NCBI GenBank assembly: GCA_934045905.1
Contig: OW203764.1
Span: 38,189,434 to 38,253,433, forward strand
Length of the DNA: 64,000 nt
Origin: Leuctra nigra
Lineage: Eukaryota; Arthropoda; Insecta; Plecoptera; Leuctridae
Reading direction: 5' to 3'
A model generated the notes under the pieces. The model saw only the letters and a program-made list of their open reading frames with translations, did not search any database and was not told the origin of the DNA. Positions 35,536-47,277 of the stretch are shown piece after piece. Each line of letters begins with the position of its first letter. Position 1 is the stretch's first letter. The translations under genes were made by a program, and so were the position numbers.

Positions 35536-36397
35536 GAAACTTAAAGCTATTCTTCTTGGATAATTATTTTAATCTTATATACCAAACGCAACTTTTCTAA
35601 GTATCCAAATCGGCATAGGCGTATTTTTTTAAAGAAATAAGTTCTTGCACGGACACAAGCTGTGCTACAAGCTGTATGAATAAACTAACAAAAGAAGTGA
35701 TATCCCAGAAAAAAACACTCCGTGTAAAAAAGGCAGCCAAGTCTCTTTACTTTAAAAAAATTCAACACCGAAAAGGAGTGATATCAAAAAAGGAGCCAAG
35801 TCAATGACATTTCCAAATATTTAATCGTATCTTTGAAATAAAAGTATAAACACCGAGAAATACTTTACAAAAGGACTTGGCGCATCGTTTTTTTAAAGAC
35901 ATTTTTCTATTCATAAGCATGTGCCATTTATATACAACCGTCATTTTGAATGTTTAGAATAATAGGGAAACATCTTTCAATTAGGTACATATTATACATA
36001 CCTTCTGTAAAATATTTTCTATATGATTATATACGCTATGAAACTTGTTGTCTATGCTTTCTATAAATATACACAATAGTTATCTTCGTAATATTGTTTC
36101 GTGGTGAATATAATTAAGTCTCATGCGTTATACCTTCTCATCATGTAACAATTTCTATTAATACACATTTTATAAAAATACATTTCACAAAGAAGACAGT
36201 CATATTGAATTTCTATTAAAAAATTTAACTTTATACACTTGACACTTCAAAAATATATAATTGTGTTCCATTAGTTAGTAATTATTTGACAACGTTTCAT
36301 GATTTCCTTCAGTCAAGATCAAATTATGAAAAGATACCAGTCTAATATCGCCATATTAACAGTACTGCAAGAATATGTATGAGCCCACTTCCAATTG

Positions 36398-36588
36398 ATA
36401 TGAAGGGATGTGTGTTGTGAAAAATATCCGACCGAACCGGGGCACGAACTTGGGACCTCTCACTTGCCGGGCGAGAGCTCTACCAACTGAGCTACCCGAT
36501 CGGACGGGCGGACATTAGACACAACACACTGATGAGGATCCTGACTCCTGACTCCATGGAAGTTTTCCAAAGAAACCTACATTCTCAC
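36398..36588 (-). mobile_element. tRNA-derived element in copy III with 12-bp target duplication
   Basis: CACTTCCAATTG is direct at 36386-36397 and 36589-36600. The orthologous place in copy IV (about 53167) lacks the insert, an empty site. On the minus strand 36501-36429 folds as a tRNA (A box TAGCTCAGTTGGTAGAGC; anticodon loop CCGGCAA). The tRNA part is central, not at the 5' end: about 85 bases lie before it, including GGAAAACTTCC and GGAGTCAGGA. Confidence 0.75.
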
Positions 36589-37029
36589 CACTTCCAATTG
36601 TTATGTAATTCTTTCACCCTTATATTACTTATATATTACAGCATAAAATCATGCTTCTATCGCCATTGACAAAACTATAAAATAGTCATTACTAAAAGTA
36701 GCTTGATTCATAGATTCTGGCTCTAATAGAAAGAGGAAAATGTACCTACTTGTAAATTTCTTTCCACTTTTAGGATAGAATGATGTCTTTAAAAAAACGA
36801 TGCGCCAAGTCCTTTTGTAAAGTATTTCTCGGTGTTTATACTTTTATTTCAAAGATACGATTAAATATTTGGACATGTCATTGACTTGGCTCCTTTTTTG
36901 ATATCACTCCTTTTCGGTGTTGAATTTTTTTAAAGTAAAGAGACTTGGCTGCCTTTTTTACACGGAGTGTTTTTTTCTGGGTAATATTTTCAAAATATGC
37001 TGCAAAATAATAATTCAAAATATCTCATA

Positions 37030-38990
37030 CTCATACTCGTGAAGACTGGGGGTGGATAATAGCCCCTCCATGCAAGCTCTACCATTGGTGAAGACTGGGC
37101 CCTCCAAGCAAGCTCTACCATCTGCTGAAGACTGGGGGTGGATGTAAGGCCCTCCAAGCAAGCTCTACCATCTGATGAAGACTGGGGGTGGATGTAAGGC
37201 CCTCCAAGCAAGCTCTACCATCTGATGAAGACTGGGCCCTCCAAGCAAGCTCTACCATCTGATGAAGACTGGGGGTAGATGTAAGGCCCTCCAAGTAAGC
37301 TCTACCATCTGATGAAGACTGGGCCCTCCAAGCAAGCTCTACCATCTGATGAAGACTGGGCCCTCCAAGCAAGCTCTACCATCTGATGAAGACTGGGGGT
37401 AGATGTAAGGCCCTCCAAGTAAGCTCTACCATCTGATGAAGACTGGGCCCTCCAAGCAAGCTCTACCATCTGATGAAGACTGGGCCCTCCAAGCAAGCTC
37501 TACCATCTGATGAAGACTGGGGGTAGATGTAAGGCCCTCCAAGTAAGCTCTACCATCTGATGAAGACTGGGCCCTCGAAGCACGCTCTACCATCTGATGA
37601 AGACTGGGCCCTCCAAGCAAGCTCTACCATCTGATGAAGACTGGGGGTAGATGTAAGGCCCTCCAAGTAAGCTCTACCATATGATGAAGACTGGGGGTGG
37701 ATGTAAGGCCCTCCAAGCAAGCTCTACCATCTGATGAAGACTGGGCCCTCCAAGCAAGCTCTACCATCTGATGAAGACTGGGCCCTCCAAGCAAGCTCTA
37801 CCATCTGATGAAGACTGGGGGTAGATGTAAGGCCCTCCAAGTAAGCTCTACCATCTGATGAAGACTGGGCCCTCGAAGCACGCTCTACCATCTGATGAAG
37901 ACTGGGCCCTCCAAGCAAGCTCTACCATCTGATGAAGACTGGGGGTAGATGTAAGGCCCTCCAAGTAAGCTCTACCATATGATGAAGACTGGGGGTAGAT
38001 GTAAGGCCCTCCAAGTAAGCTCTACCATCTGATGAAGACTGGGCCCTCGAAGCACGCTCTACCATCTGATGAAGACTGGGCCCTCCAAGCAAGCTCTACC
38101 ATCTGATGAAGACTGGGGGTGAATGTAAGGCCCTCCAAGCAAGCTCTACCATCTGATGAAGACTGGGCCCTCCAAGCTAGCTCTACCATCTGATGAAGAC
38201 TGGGCCCTCCAAGCAAGCTCTACCATCTGATAAAGACTGGGCCCTCCAAGCAAGCTCTACCATCTGATGAAGACTGGGCCCTCCAAGCAAGCTCTACCAT
38301 CTGATGAAGACTGGGGGTAGATGTAAGGCCCTCCAAGTAAGCTCTACCATATGATGAAGACTGGGCCCTCCAAGCAAGCTCTACCATCTGATGAAGACTG
38401 GGCCCTCCAAGCAAGCTCTACCATCTGATGAAGACTGGGCCCTCCAAGCAAGCTCTACCATCTGATGAAGACTGGGCCCTCCAAGCAAGCTCTACCATCT
38501 GATGAAGACTGGGGGTGGATGTAAGGCCCTCCAAGCAAGCTCTACCATCTGATGAAGACTGGGCCCTCCAAGCAAGCTCTACCATCTGATGAAGACTGGG
38601 GGTGAATGTAAGGCCCTCCAAGCAAGCTCTACCATCTGATGAAGACTGGGGGTGGATGTAAGGCCCTCCAAGCAAGCTCTACCATCTGATGAAGACTGGG
38701 CCCTCCAAGCAAGCTCTACCATCTGATGAAGACTGGGGGTGAATGTAAGGCCCTCCAAGCAAGCTCTACCATCTGATGAAGACTGAGCCCTCCAAGCAAG
38801 CTCTACCATCTGATGAAGACTGGGCCCTCCAAGCAAGCTCTACCATCTGATGAAGACTGGGGGTGGATGTAAGGCCCTCCAAGCACGCTCTACCATCTGA
38901 TGAAGACTGGGGGTGGATGTAAGGCCCTCCAAGTAAGCTCTACCATATGATGAAGACTGGTGGTGGATGTTAGGCCCTCGCTGCAAGCTC
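37030..38990 (+). repeat. Minisatellite of mixed 37-bp and 50-bp units
   Basis: The short unit is CTCTACCATCTGATGAAGAC plus TGGGCCCTCCAAGCAAG (37 bp). The long unit adds GGGTGGATGTAAG (13 bp) after TGGG (50 bp). Short-short-long blocks of 124 bp and larger blocks of 198 and 298 bp recur, a higher-order organisation. About 45 units in all. Minus-strand frames of 64-85 codons (MLGGPSLHQMVELAW...) run through it because 37+37+50 units seldom make stops; they lack any gene signal. Confidence 0.9.
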
Positions 38991-39090
38991 CATCGATAAG
39001 CCAAGTCACCCTGATCGGGTTGATAATATAATATTATAAGTGAGTTCAGGGTGAAATTATCTTTGTAGAGTGGTCACAATCATATTGTTG

Positions 39091-39456
39091 CAGGGACTTG
39101 AACCCAAATGAATAACGGTTCTGGTTCCGGTACCAAGTTTTTAAAAATAACGGTTCCGATTCCGATTCCATTAGGGTTCCAATCGGTTCCATCAAATTCA
39201 GACAATTATTCAAATAATTTTTTTAATCGACTTTTGGGGACTTGTGCTCAGAAATGTCTAACATTAGACTTGGTGATCAATGATCATGTATTTGAAAAAC
39301 TGTAAATGGTATAGTAAATATTTTCAGATTTGACGGCAATAAAGTAAAATTTCGGTGAAATTCATTATTTAGAGAACCTTTGTGGAACCGTTATGGAACC
39401 CAAATAATATTTAATATTAATAAGGGTTCCGGTTCCGGTTCCGGTTCCAGTCCCCG
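39091..39456. mobile_element. hAT MITE with CAGGGACT ends
   Basis: TATTGTTG is direct at 39083-39090 and 39457-39464. The left end is CAGGGACTTGAACCC and the right end GGTTCCAGTCCCCG, with GGTTCCGGTTCC repeats adjoining both. 366 bp, non-coding. Confidence 0.85.
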
Positions 39457-39464
39457 TATTGTTG

Positions 39465-41039
39465 TGTGCATTTATCAATCTTATCATATATGGGCAATCC
39501 AAGGTCACAGATCTGATAAGCCGGGGTCAATTAATTCAAATAATAACATTATATTCGTGTTCAGTGTGCCGACCAGTTTTATAAAGTGTTAGCTATAAGG
39601 GTGAATTTCCCCTGCATTGCTGGTAGGATTTTCGACCTTATGAGCTTAGGGCAAAGCCATTTCTTAAACCAAATTTCAGACGTCCCGGCTTTTTGCTTTT
39701 AAACTAAAAGTGTTAGCAACTTAAGGATATAAACACTCGATTCCCAAGTCCATCAATTATGTCTACACGTATATTCCACGTGTCCGATATCAATCAATAC
39801 AAAGCGTTTTACGCTTACGAAGCGTGTGCGTACTTTTGCGCGATCCTTCCAATAATAATAAATCACTAAATCGGCGATAAATCGACTCTGACATACACTT
39901 AGACATAGTACTCTTTTCATTAGCTCTGCCAAAGTCCCACGTACACGAATCACTGCCCCGTTTGATCATTTCGTCATTAGTATGACTAATAGTGACTAAA
40001 TACTAAACACACCTAAATACGATTTTCTTCTCGTTGGTGTGTGAAATCAGTGTTTTTTTATATTTTTTTATTTTTTGTCACAATCAATTCTGTTAGAAAT
40101 ATTGCATCTCATTCAAAATTGTGTCCAATATTGCGGCCAGAGGACACAAATGTAAAGTTTTTTATATGAATTAATTGGCAAGTCCAGGTAGGTTTTAGAT
40201 CATTGTTGTATTTTTTTTTGTAATCTACGAACGATTTCAAGTCAGATTTTGCATTTCTGAATAATTTGGTTAAAATTTGTGAAAATTAGTTTCATTATTA
40301 TTTCTTGTCGAAAAATACGAGTTGCAGTATAAGCGGGCGCCTTAGTTTCGCTTTTAAAACAGCAGTTTGGATAAAAATATAGAAAATTCGTTTAATATCA
40401 TTCATTATTGTGTCAATGTCAATTCTGGGAGTATTTTCAATGCTGTTTAGCCAAAAAAAAGTTCAAAAAGTGCTCTTTCATGGCATAAAATCGACCAAAC
40501 GAGAAAGAAATTGAGAAAGAATTGAGTGGTAAAATAGTTATAGAGACGTTATAAATGTTTTACGAAATGATTAAACTGTACATTACAGTAAATGCCTGAA
40601 GTGGAAAAGAAATCTGTTTTGTACTGATAGATAATCAGATAGAAATGTCTGTAGTTACAGGTCTCACGTATTTTAGACTGCATTCGAACGGCCCGGTTAA
40701 AAACATTTCATGCCACTAAGGGCCAGTTTCTATTCAATTTCTATGCCAATTTCGACCTTACACTCCGACGAAAATTGTGTACATTTAGTTTTTTTATCCT
40801 TTAACAGTTGTCTCTGAATGTATTCATAAATAAATTTGATATTCGAGTAAAGTGATTCAAAAGGAAGCTAACGTGACCCAACTCAAGGACGTGGGTGCAG
40901 AATTACAAGAATACATCGCACTTCCCTTTTTAAATTATTCTGTATTTGTTGCCACCTAGATTCCTGACCCCGCCATGATTCAAATACTGGAAAGAGTATA
41001 AAGACAAAATGTTAGAAGATTGGTGTAGAACCAATAACC
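39465..41039. other. AT-rich gene-free stretch
   Basis: No supported gene or recognised repeat. The minus frame at 39753-39953 has no domain I know. Confidence 0.3.
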
Positions 41040-41927
41040 ACTAGGAAAACGCTCTGTGTTACGCGTTGATGAGCGAGCACGGATATGCGCAACACATCGA
41101 ACCGAAATTCTGTCTATTGAAAATGTCTTTAAAAGCCAATAATTCTTTAATTTCGTCACAGACTGGTATGAAAATCTTCAAAAAATCAAAAAATATTGGT
41201 CCCAATAAGCATGTAAAGTTTTAAGTTGATCGATTGAACCTGAAAATTTATGATTGAATGGTTCCTTGTTAATTTTCAAAAATCACAGGATCTTGTTCAA
41301 AAACTATACCTGGGACCACTCATATGATATAAGTGTGTTTACACAATCAGATCGATCGATCTGTTGATTATTAGTGTCATTATGCGTTTGAAAGTTTCTG
41401 TTCTAACTACCTTGGAACATCGGAACTGAGGCGTCAATGTTACCGTGATCCATAGCAACAAGCAAAATGTCCGTAAAATGTCAATAACTTTTGGATTTAA
41501 ACACAGATTTGTCTGAAAACTGTCAAAAACACAGATAATGTTGGTCCCAATGACCATGCAAAGTTTTAAGTTGATCGGTCAAACGGTTCTAGTTTAAATG
41601 TAAAAAATCACAGTAAAGATGGTTTTAAATTTTAACCAATGGGAGGATTTGGCTGACAAAATTTCAAATTGATAAAACAAACCAATCGAAAGATAATATT
41701 TTTTAAATTTGAACCAATCACGGGATCCCGTTCAAAAACGATCCCAGGGACCGCATAGTACGTTAGTATGTGTACAAAATTTCAGATTGATTGCTTGAGC
41801 GGTTTGACCTGGAGTGTGACCACAAAAAAATAAACAAACAAAAACAAAAACAAAAAAAACACACACACACACACAGAGAGAAAGTGCCATAAGAGTACCG
41901 TGGTGACGCTCGCTACGCTCGCTCAAT
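41040..41927 (+). mobile_element. Dispersed repeat, second copy (CGCTCGCTCAAT end)
   Basis: Shares the ACTAGGAAAACGCTC start and GACGCTCGCTACGCTCGCTC end with 28836-30270. Internal AATGTTGGTCCCAATGACCATG-like blocks recur at about 41200 and 41540 with GCAAAGTTTTAAGTTGATCG. An A/CA-rich simple tract (41824-41880) precedes the end. Confidence 0.55.
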
Positions 41928-41997
41928 AATGTAAAGATCACTCCGTAAACAGGAATATGTTCTTCTATCATGTGTAGAAACTATACAACTATATTAG

Positions 41998-43340
41998 ACT
42001 AAAGTTTATGCAATGCCAAATTTATGCAATAATTTTCAAATATTTGTCAAGTTATCGTTCAGATCAATGATTGGTAATTGTCAAATATCCATGTACTCGT
42101 ATAGAATAAAAAATTGCATGCAATACCAAGGCTCGCCTCATTCAATTGAGAATGTGTTTTTAAAACAATGTTTGACAAAGTTGGTTTTGATGATGATGAC
42201 TTTTCAACCAATTAGACAATCTTAAAAAGATAAATTGGAATATTTAAGCCAAAAGGTGTGATTTGTATCGATCGCATCAAGACCGGAAAAATGTGATCGC
42301 AGAGACAAAAGAGTCAAAAGACAGTCTAGTTGATTATATATAATAGAATATTGTTTTAACGTCGCACTTTTCAGCAACTAGGTTCATAAAGACGGGTGAC
42401 TATAAATTGAATACAGGGGAAGAATGGATTGGAGAGAAGGAGGTGATCGTGACCCTTTTGTGAAACCTTCCCAGCATTTGGCTCTTGACGTTTATCCAAT
42501 GCCAAGTTTATGCAATAATTTTCAAATATTGTCAGGTTATCGTTCTGTTGCCCCGGTCTTCGTTACCGGTCTTCGTTACGTAACGTTTTCTTCGTTACCC
42601 CGACACAAGAAGTTCCTTCTTACTGGGGTATAAGAAATCACTGTAAACACAAATCTATTTATTACTAAATAAAAATACTGAATACTGAATACTGTCAATA
42701 ATAGAATATGTGCGCAACATCTTGATCAAAATAATTCTTTACAGCGTTTCCCAATGAATAGCTCAGCAATCAGCATTCTCAAATATCGATGTATAGAATA
42801 AAAAATTCCATGCAATACCAATTGGGTTGGGTAGTATTTGCATATTATACCCTCCAAGCTTCAGCAACACTTGAGAATGTTTAATACATTGGACTGCACA
42901 CTGCAGCTATATTAAAAAAAAATATTTGACAAAGTTGGTCTTGATGATGCTGACTTGTCAACCATTTGGGCAAGTATCTTCAAAAAAATAAACTGCAATA
43001 ATTTAGCCAAAAGATGTGATTCGTAACGATCGCATCAAGAACCAAAAGAAGAGAGATCGCAGCTAGCCAAAAGAGTCAAAAGACAGTATGTCGCTCATAT
43101 AATACACCTAATTGTTTAAACGTTACACTTCTCAGCAACTAGGCTCATAAAGACGATAGGTGACTATTAGAGATGATTAAAATACAGGGGAAGAATGGAC
43201 ATCTGAAAGGAAGGAGGTGGTCCTGGCTTTTTTTAGGACACCCCAGCATTGGATCTTTGACTGAGGGAACTACGCAATCATCATGATTCGAAGGACGATT
43301 AACATTGGAAATATAGGTTTGGGAGTAGGTCTGTCGTGAC
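41998..43340 (+). repeat. Diverged segmental duplication with SINE pieces
   Basis: TTATGCAATAATTTTCAAAT at 42024 recurs at 42509. GAATAAAAAATTGCATGCAA at 42104 has a match at 42794. TTTGACAAAGTTGG at 42171 has a match at 42927, followed in both by CGATCGCATCAAGA and AAGAGTCAAAAGACAGT. Both copies end in a TTTAACGTCGCAC-type SINE piece (42356 and 43115). Confidence 0.6.
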
Positions 43341-44719
43341 TCGTGCGTGAGGGTATACTAAAGGAAGGTACTCATAAAACAAAAACTTGTAAAAAGACTG
43401 CGAAACATCTCCACGCCTATAGGTATTGAGACCTATAAATTGATGGCTATAAATAAGCTAATGTTTTCTGAACCTTTTCGCAAGCGCTACACAATTATGT
43501 TTATGCCTGAATTTGACATAAAAGAAACCTCCAAATTTCAACAATTATCAATCAAATAAATTTTTAGCATATTAAAAATGTATATTAAATTTTTAAACAG
43601 CTTGGAGCAACGTGTGAGGAAGAGGGCATCACAATTCACAAGACAAAAGATAAAATAGCGAAAGAAAGAAAATATATTGTGGTCGATAAAAAATCATTGC
43701 TCCAAACCCTTGGCTCCAAACCTTGTTTTTTATTTTGCTTTTAAATGAATTGAATAATGTATGAATAATTCATTCAGTTCTCCTCGTGATTCCGATTTAA
43801 TATTTGAAAATATGAAGAAATCTCTCAAGTTTCGTCATTAAACTTTTTCAATAGATACTTTTTTCATTACTATAATTTCAATTTCTTATGATTAAGAAAG
43901 TGACAACTGTTAATAGATGATTTTCGAGATTTTTTTTTAGGTGGAATATACTACGCTATTTGTAAATAAATGCGCTTTGATAACATAACATACTATCAAT
44001 AATATCATATGATATAATATAATCTGATAAAAATATTCTGATAAATAGTCTAGTTTTGGTTAATCTGTTTTTGTCAATTTTTGTTAACTAGTTAAACATG
44101 TTGAGATCAACGAGCAACCCTCCCTCGTTGTCTTTGGTTGAGTTTGGTGGTCACTTGGCGCCCTGCTGGGTTGCTTCCTTTACCTCCCTCTCCAGACCCC
44201 CCAGTAAGAAAAAGGTTCACCTTTGTATAGTTTTCATTTCTTATGCATGTATATAAAACGTGTCAGCTTTCGTTCGAGATGTGCACATATCGATGATCGC
44301 TTATCATCAACGCGTTGCACGTATACACTGTACAATGACATACAGAATAGCGTCTACCATACCTAAATACAATTTTCTTCAATCATTTTAATCATACAAT
44401 TCTGGTTATGATTCAACTGAATTTATAAACAATTTAATAAAATAAAGTAAATCAATTCAATTTATATTTGCTTATAAATAATTAACGATTCAGCGTCAGG
44501 AAAAAACGATTAAAAATGACTGAGTAAAATGGTAAAAAAGTAAAGAGTAGGTAAATGAGTAAAACGGTGCAATATCACACAATTGTCGGTCGCTTATCCG
44601 AGATTAATCTACAATGAATTTGATATTTGGTATTATTATTATATTGAGTTATCTGGCAATTAATAGTATTATTTACATAGAAGGTATTTTTAATTAATTA
44701 TAATAATAAATATATCAAT
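43341..44719. other. AT-rich gene-free stretch
   Basis: No supported coding sequence; many short AT tracts. Nothing else stands out. Confidence 0.3.
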
Positions 44720-47277
44720 GCAATAGCATTGAAGCAATTGCATCCTAGGTTTGCGAATTTCTCATGTTGTAAGTATATGCTTTACAAACGGAATTTGATT
44801 GTTAGTGTGACTAAAAAAAGTATGATCTTTTAATGAAAAATCGAATTAGATCAGATCAATTAATTATTAATATCACTTAATTGGTAAAGAAGATTTCGTT
44901 GAGGCACCTACATCTTTTGACATGTTGTACTACAATGTTTAATGAAACTCCTGTCAAAAAATAAAAAAAAATAAAATACATTCATCTCTAAAATTTGAGT
45001 TTAATGATGTTAATTAATGAATGCTGATTAAGTCGTGTACAACGAAATAGCATTGAAGTAATTACATCCTAGGTGTGCGAATTTTTCTTTCTTTAAGTAA
45101 GTTTATGCTTTACAAACGGAATTTGAGTGTTAGTGTGACTAAAAAAAGTATGATCTTTTAATGAAAAATCGAATTAGATCAGATCAATTAATTATTAATA
45201 TCACTTAATTGGTAATGAAGATTTCGTTGAGGCATCTACATCTTTTGCCATGTTGTACTACAATGTTTAATGAAACTCCTGTCAAAAAATAAAAAAAATA
45301 AAAAAATACATTCATCTTTAAAATTTGAGTTTAATGATGCTAATTAATGAATGCTGATTAAGTCGTGTACAACGAAATAGCATTGAAGCAATTACATCCT
45401 AGGTGTGCGAATTTTTCTTTTAGTAAGTTTATGCTTTACAAACGGAATTTGAGTGTTAGTGTGACTAAAAAAAGTATGATCTTTTAATGAAAAATCGAAT
45501 TAGATCAGATCAATTAATTATTAATATCACTTGATTGGTAAAGAAGATTTCAATGACGCATCTAAATCTTTTGACATGTTGTACTACAATGTTTAATGAA
45601 ACTCCTGTCAAAAAATAAAAAAATAAAAAAAATACATTCATCTTTAAAATTTGAGTTTAATGATGCTAATTAATGAATGCTGATTAAGTCGTGTACAACG
45701 AAATAGCATTGAAGCAATTACATCCTAGGTGTGCGAATTTTTCTTTTAGTAAGTTTATGCTTTACAAACGGAATTTGAGTGTTAGTGTGACTAAAAAAAG
45801 TATGATCTTTTAATGAAAAATCGAATTAGATCAGATCAATTAATTATTAATATCACTTGATTGGTAAAGAAGATTTCAATGACGCATCTAAATCTTTTGA
45901 CATGTTGTACTACAATGTTTAATGAAACTCCTGTCAAAAAATAAAAAAATAAAAAAAATACATTCATCTTTAAAATTTGAGTTTAATGATGCTAATTAAT
46001 GAATGCTGATTAAGTCGTGTACAACGAAATAGCATTGAAGCAATTACATCCTAGGTGTGCGAATTTTTCTTTTAGTAAGTTTATGCTTTACAAACGGAAT
46101 TTAAGTGTTAGTGTGACTAAAAAAAGTATGATCTTTTAATGAAAAATCGAATTAGATCAGATCAATTAATTATTTATATCACTTAATTGGTAAAGAAGAT
46201 TTCGTTGAGGCACCTACATCTTTTGACATGTTGTACTACAATGTTTAATGAAACTCCTGTCAAAAAAAAAAAAAAAAAAAAAAAAAAAACATTCATCTTT
46301 AAAATTTGAGTTTAATGATGCTAATTAATGAATGCTGATTAAGTCTTGTATCAACGAAATAGCATTGAAGCAATTACATCCTAGGTGTGCGAATTTTTCT
46401 TTTAGTAAGTTTATGCTTTACAAACGGAATTTGAGTGTTAGTGTGATCAAAAAAAGTATGATCTTTTAATGAAAAATCGAATTAGATCAGATCAATTAAT
46501 TATTAATATCACTTAATTGGTAAAGAAGATTTCGTTGAGGCACCTACATCTTTTGACATGTTGTACTACAATGTTTAATGAAACTCCTGTCAAAAAAAAA
46601 AAAAAAAAAAAATACATTCATCTCTAAAATTTGAGTTTCATGATGTTAATTAATGAATGCTGATTAAGTCGTGTACAACGAAATAGCATTGAAGTAATTA
46701 CATCCTAGGTGTGCGAATTTTTCTTTCTTTAAGTAAGTTTATGCTTTACAAACGATATTTGAGTGTTAGTGTGACTAAAAAAAGTATGATGTTTTAATGA
46801 AAAATCGAATTAGATCAGATCAATTAATTATTAATATCACTTAATTGGTAAAGAAGATTTCAATGACGCATCTAAATCTTTTGACATGTTGTACTACAAT
46901 GTTTAATGAAACTCCTGTCAAAAAATAAAAAAATAAAAAAAATACATTCATCTCTAAAATTTGAGTTTAATGATGTTAATTAATGAATGCTGATTAAGTC
47001 GTGTACAACGAAATAGCATTGAAGTAATTACATCCTAGGTGTGCGAATTTTTCTTTTAGTAAGTTTATGCTTTACAAACGGAATTTGAGTGTTAGTGTGA
47101 CTAAAAAAAGTATGATGTTTTAATGAAAAATCGAATTAGATCAGATCAATTAATTATTAATATCACTTAATTGGTAAAGAAGATTTCGTTGAGGCACCTA
47201 CATCTTTTGACATGTTGTACTACAATGTTTAATGAAACTCCTGTCAAAAAAAAAAAAAAAAAAAAAATACATTCATC
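44720..47277 (+). repeat. Satellite, eight units of 324-330 bp
   Basis: AGCATTGAAG occurs at 44725, 45049, 45379, 45705, 46031, 46361, 46685 and 47015. Units are about 95% alike over CATCCTAGGTGTGCGAATTT, AAGTATGATCTTTTAATG and TGTTGTACTACAATGTTTAA. Length differences come mainly from an A-rich tract after CTCCTGTC, pure A in units 5, 6 and 8, and A with interspersed T in the others. No long frame. Confidence 0.92.

Larger units (their letters stand above)
34035..36980. mobile_element. Composite foldback element, copy III
   Basis: Starts with ATCTAG and the hairpin TGGAGCGTTCGCTCCA (34041-34056), then the body with GGAAGTGACGTCA motifs at 34460, 34737 and elsewhere, a 118-bp tandem array at 34985-35535, and the hairpin module 35705-36980 with CCAGAAAAAAACACTCC ends. 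GCCAAGT sites are at about 34060, 35734, 35796, 35873 (reverse), 36803, 36884 (reverse) and 36944 (reverse). A tRNA-derived element is inserted at 36398-36588. The central spacer of the hairpin is homologous to that of copy IV. Confidence 0.78.

Noticed and set aside
36429..36501. Functional tRNA gene at the minus strand
   Set aside because: The T loop and acceptor are altered (AGTTCGTGCCC), U33 is absent and the sequence sits in an element with a target duplication.
36990..38836. Ten overlapping minus-strand frames of 64-85 codons reading MLGGPSLHQMVELAW and variants
   Set aside because: They simply translate the 37/50-bp minisatellite; starts and stops recur with the repeat, and no promoter, splice site or domain supports a protein.
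37030..38990. CRISPR-like array of regular repeats
   Set aside because: There are no unique spacers: whole units repeat. The context is a eukaryotic genome. The same applies to 60292-61165.
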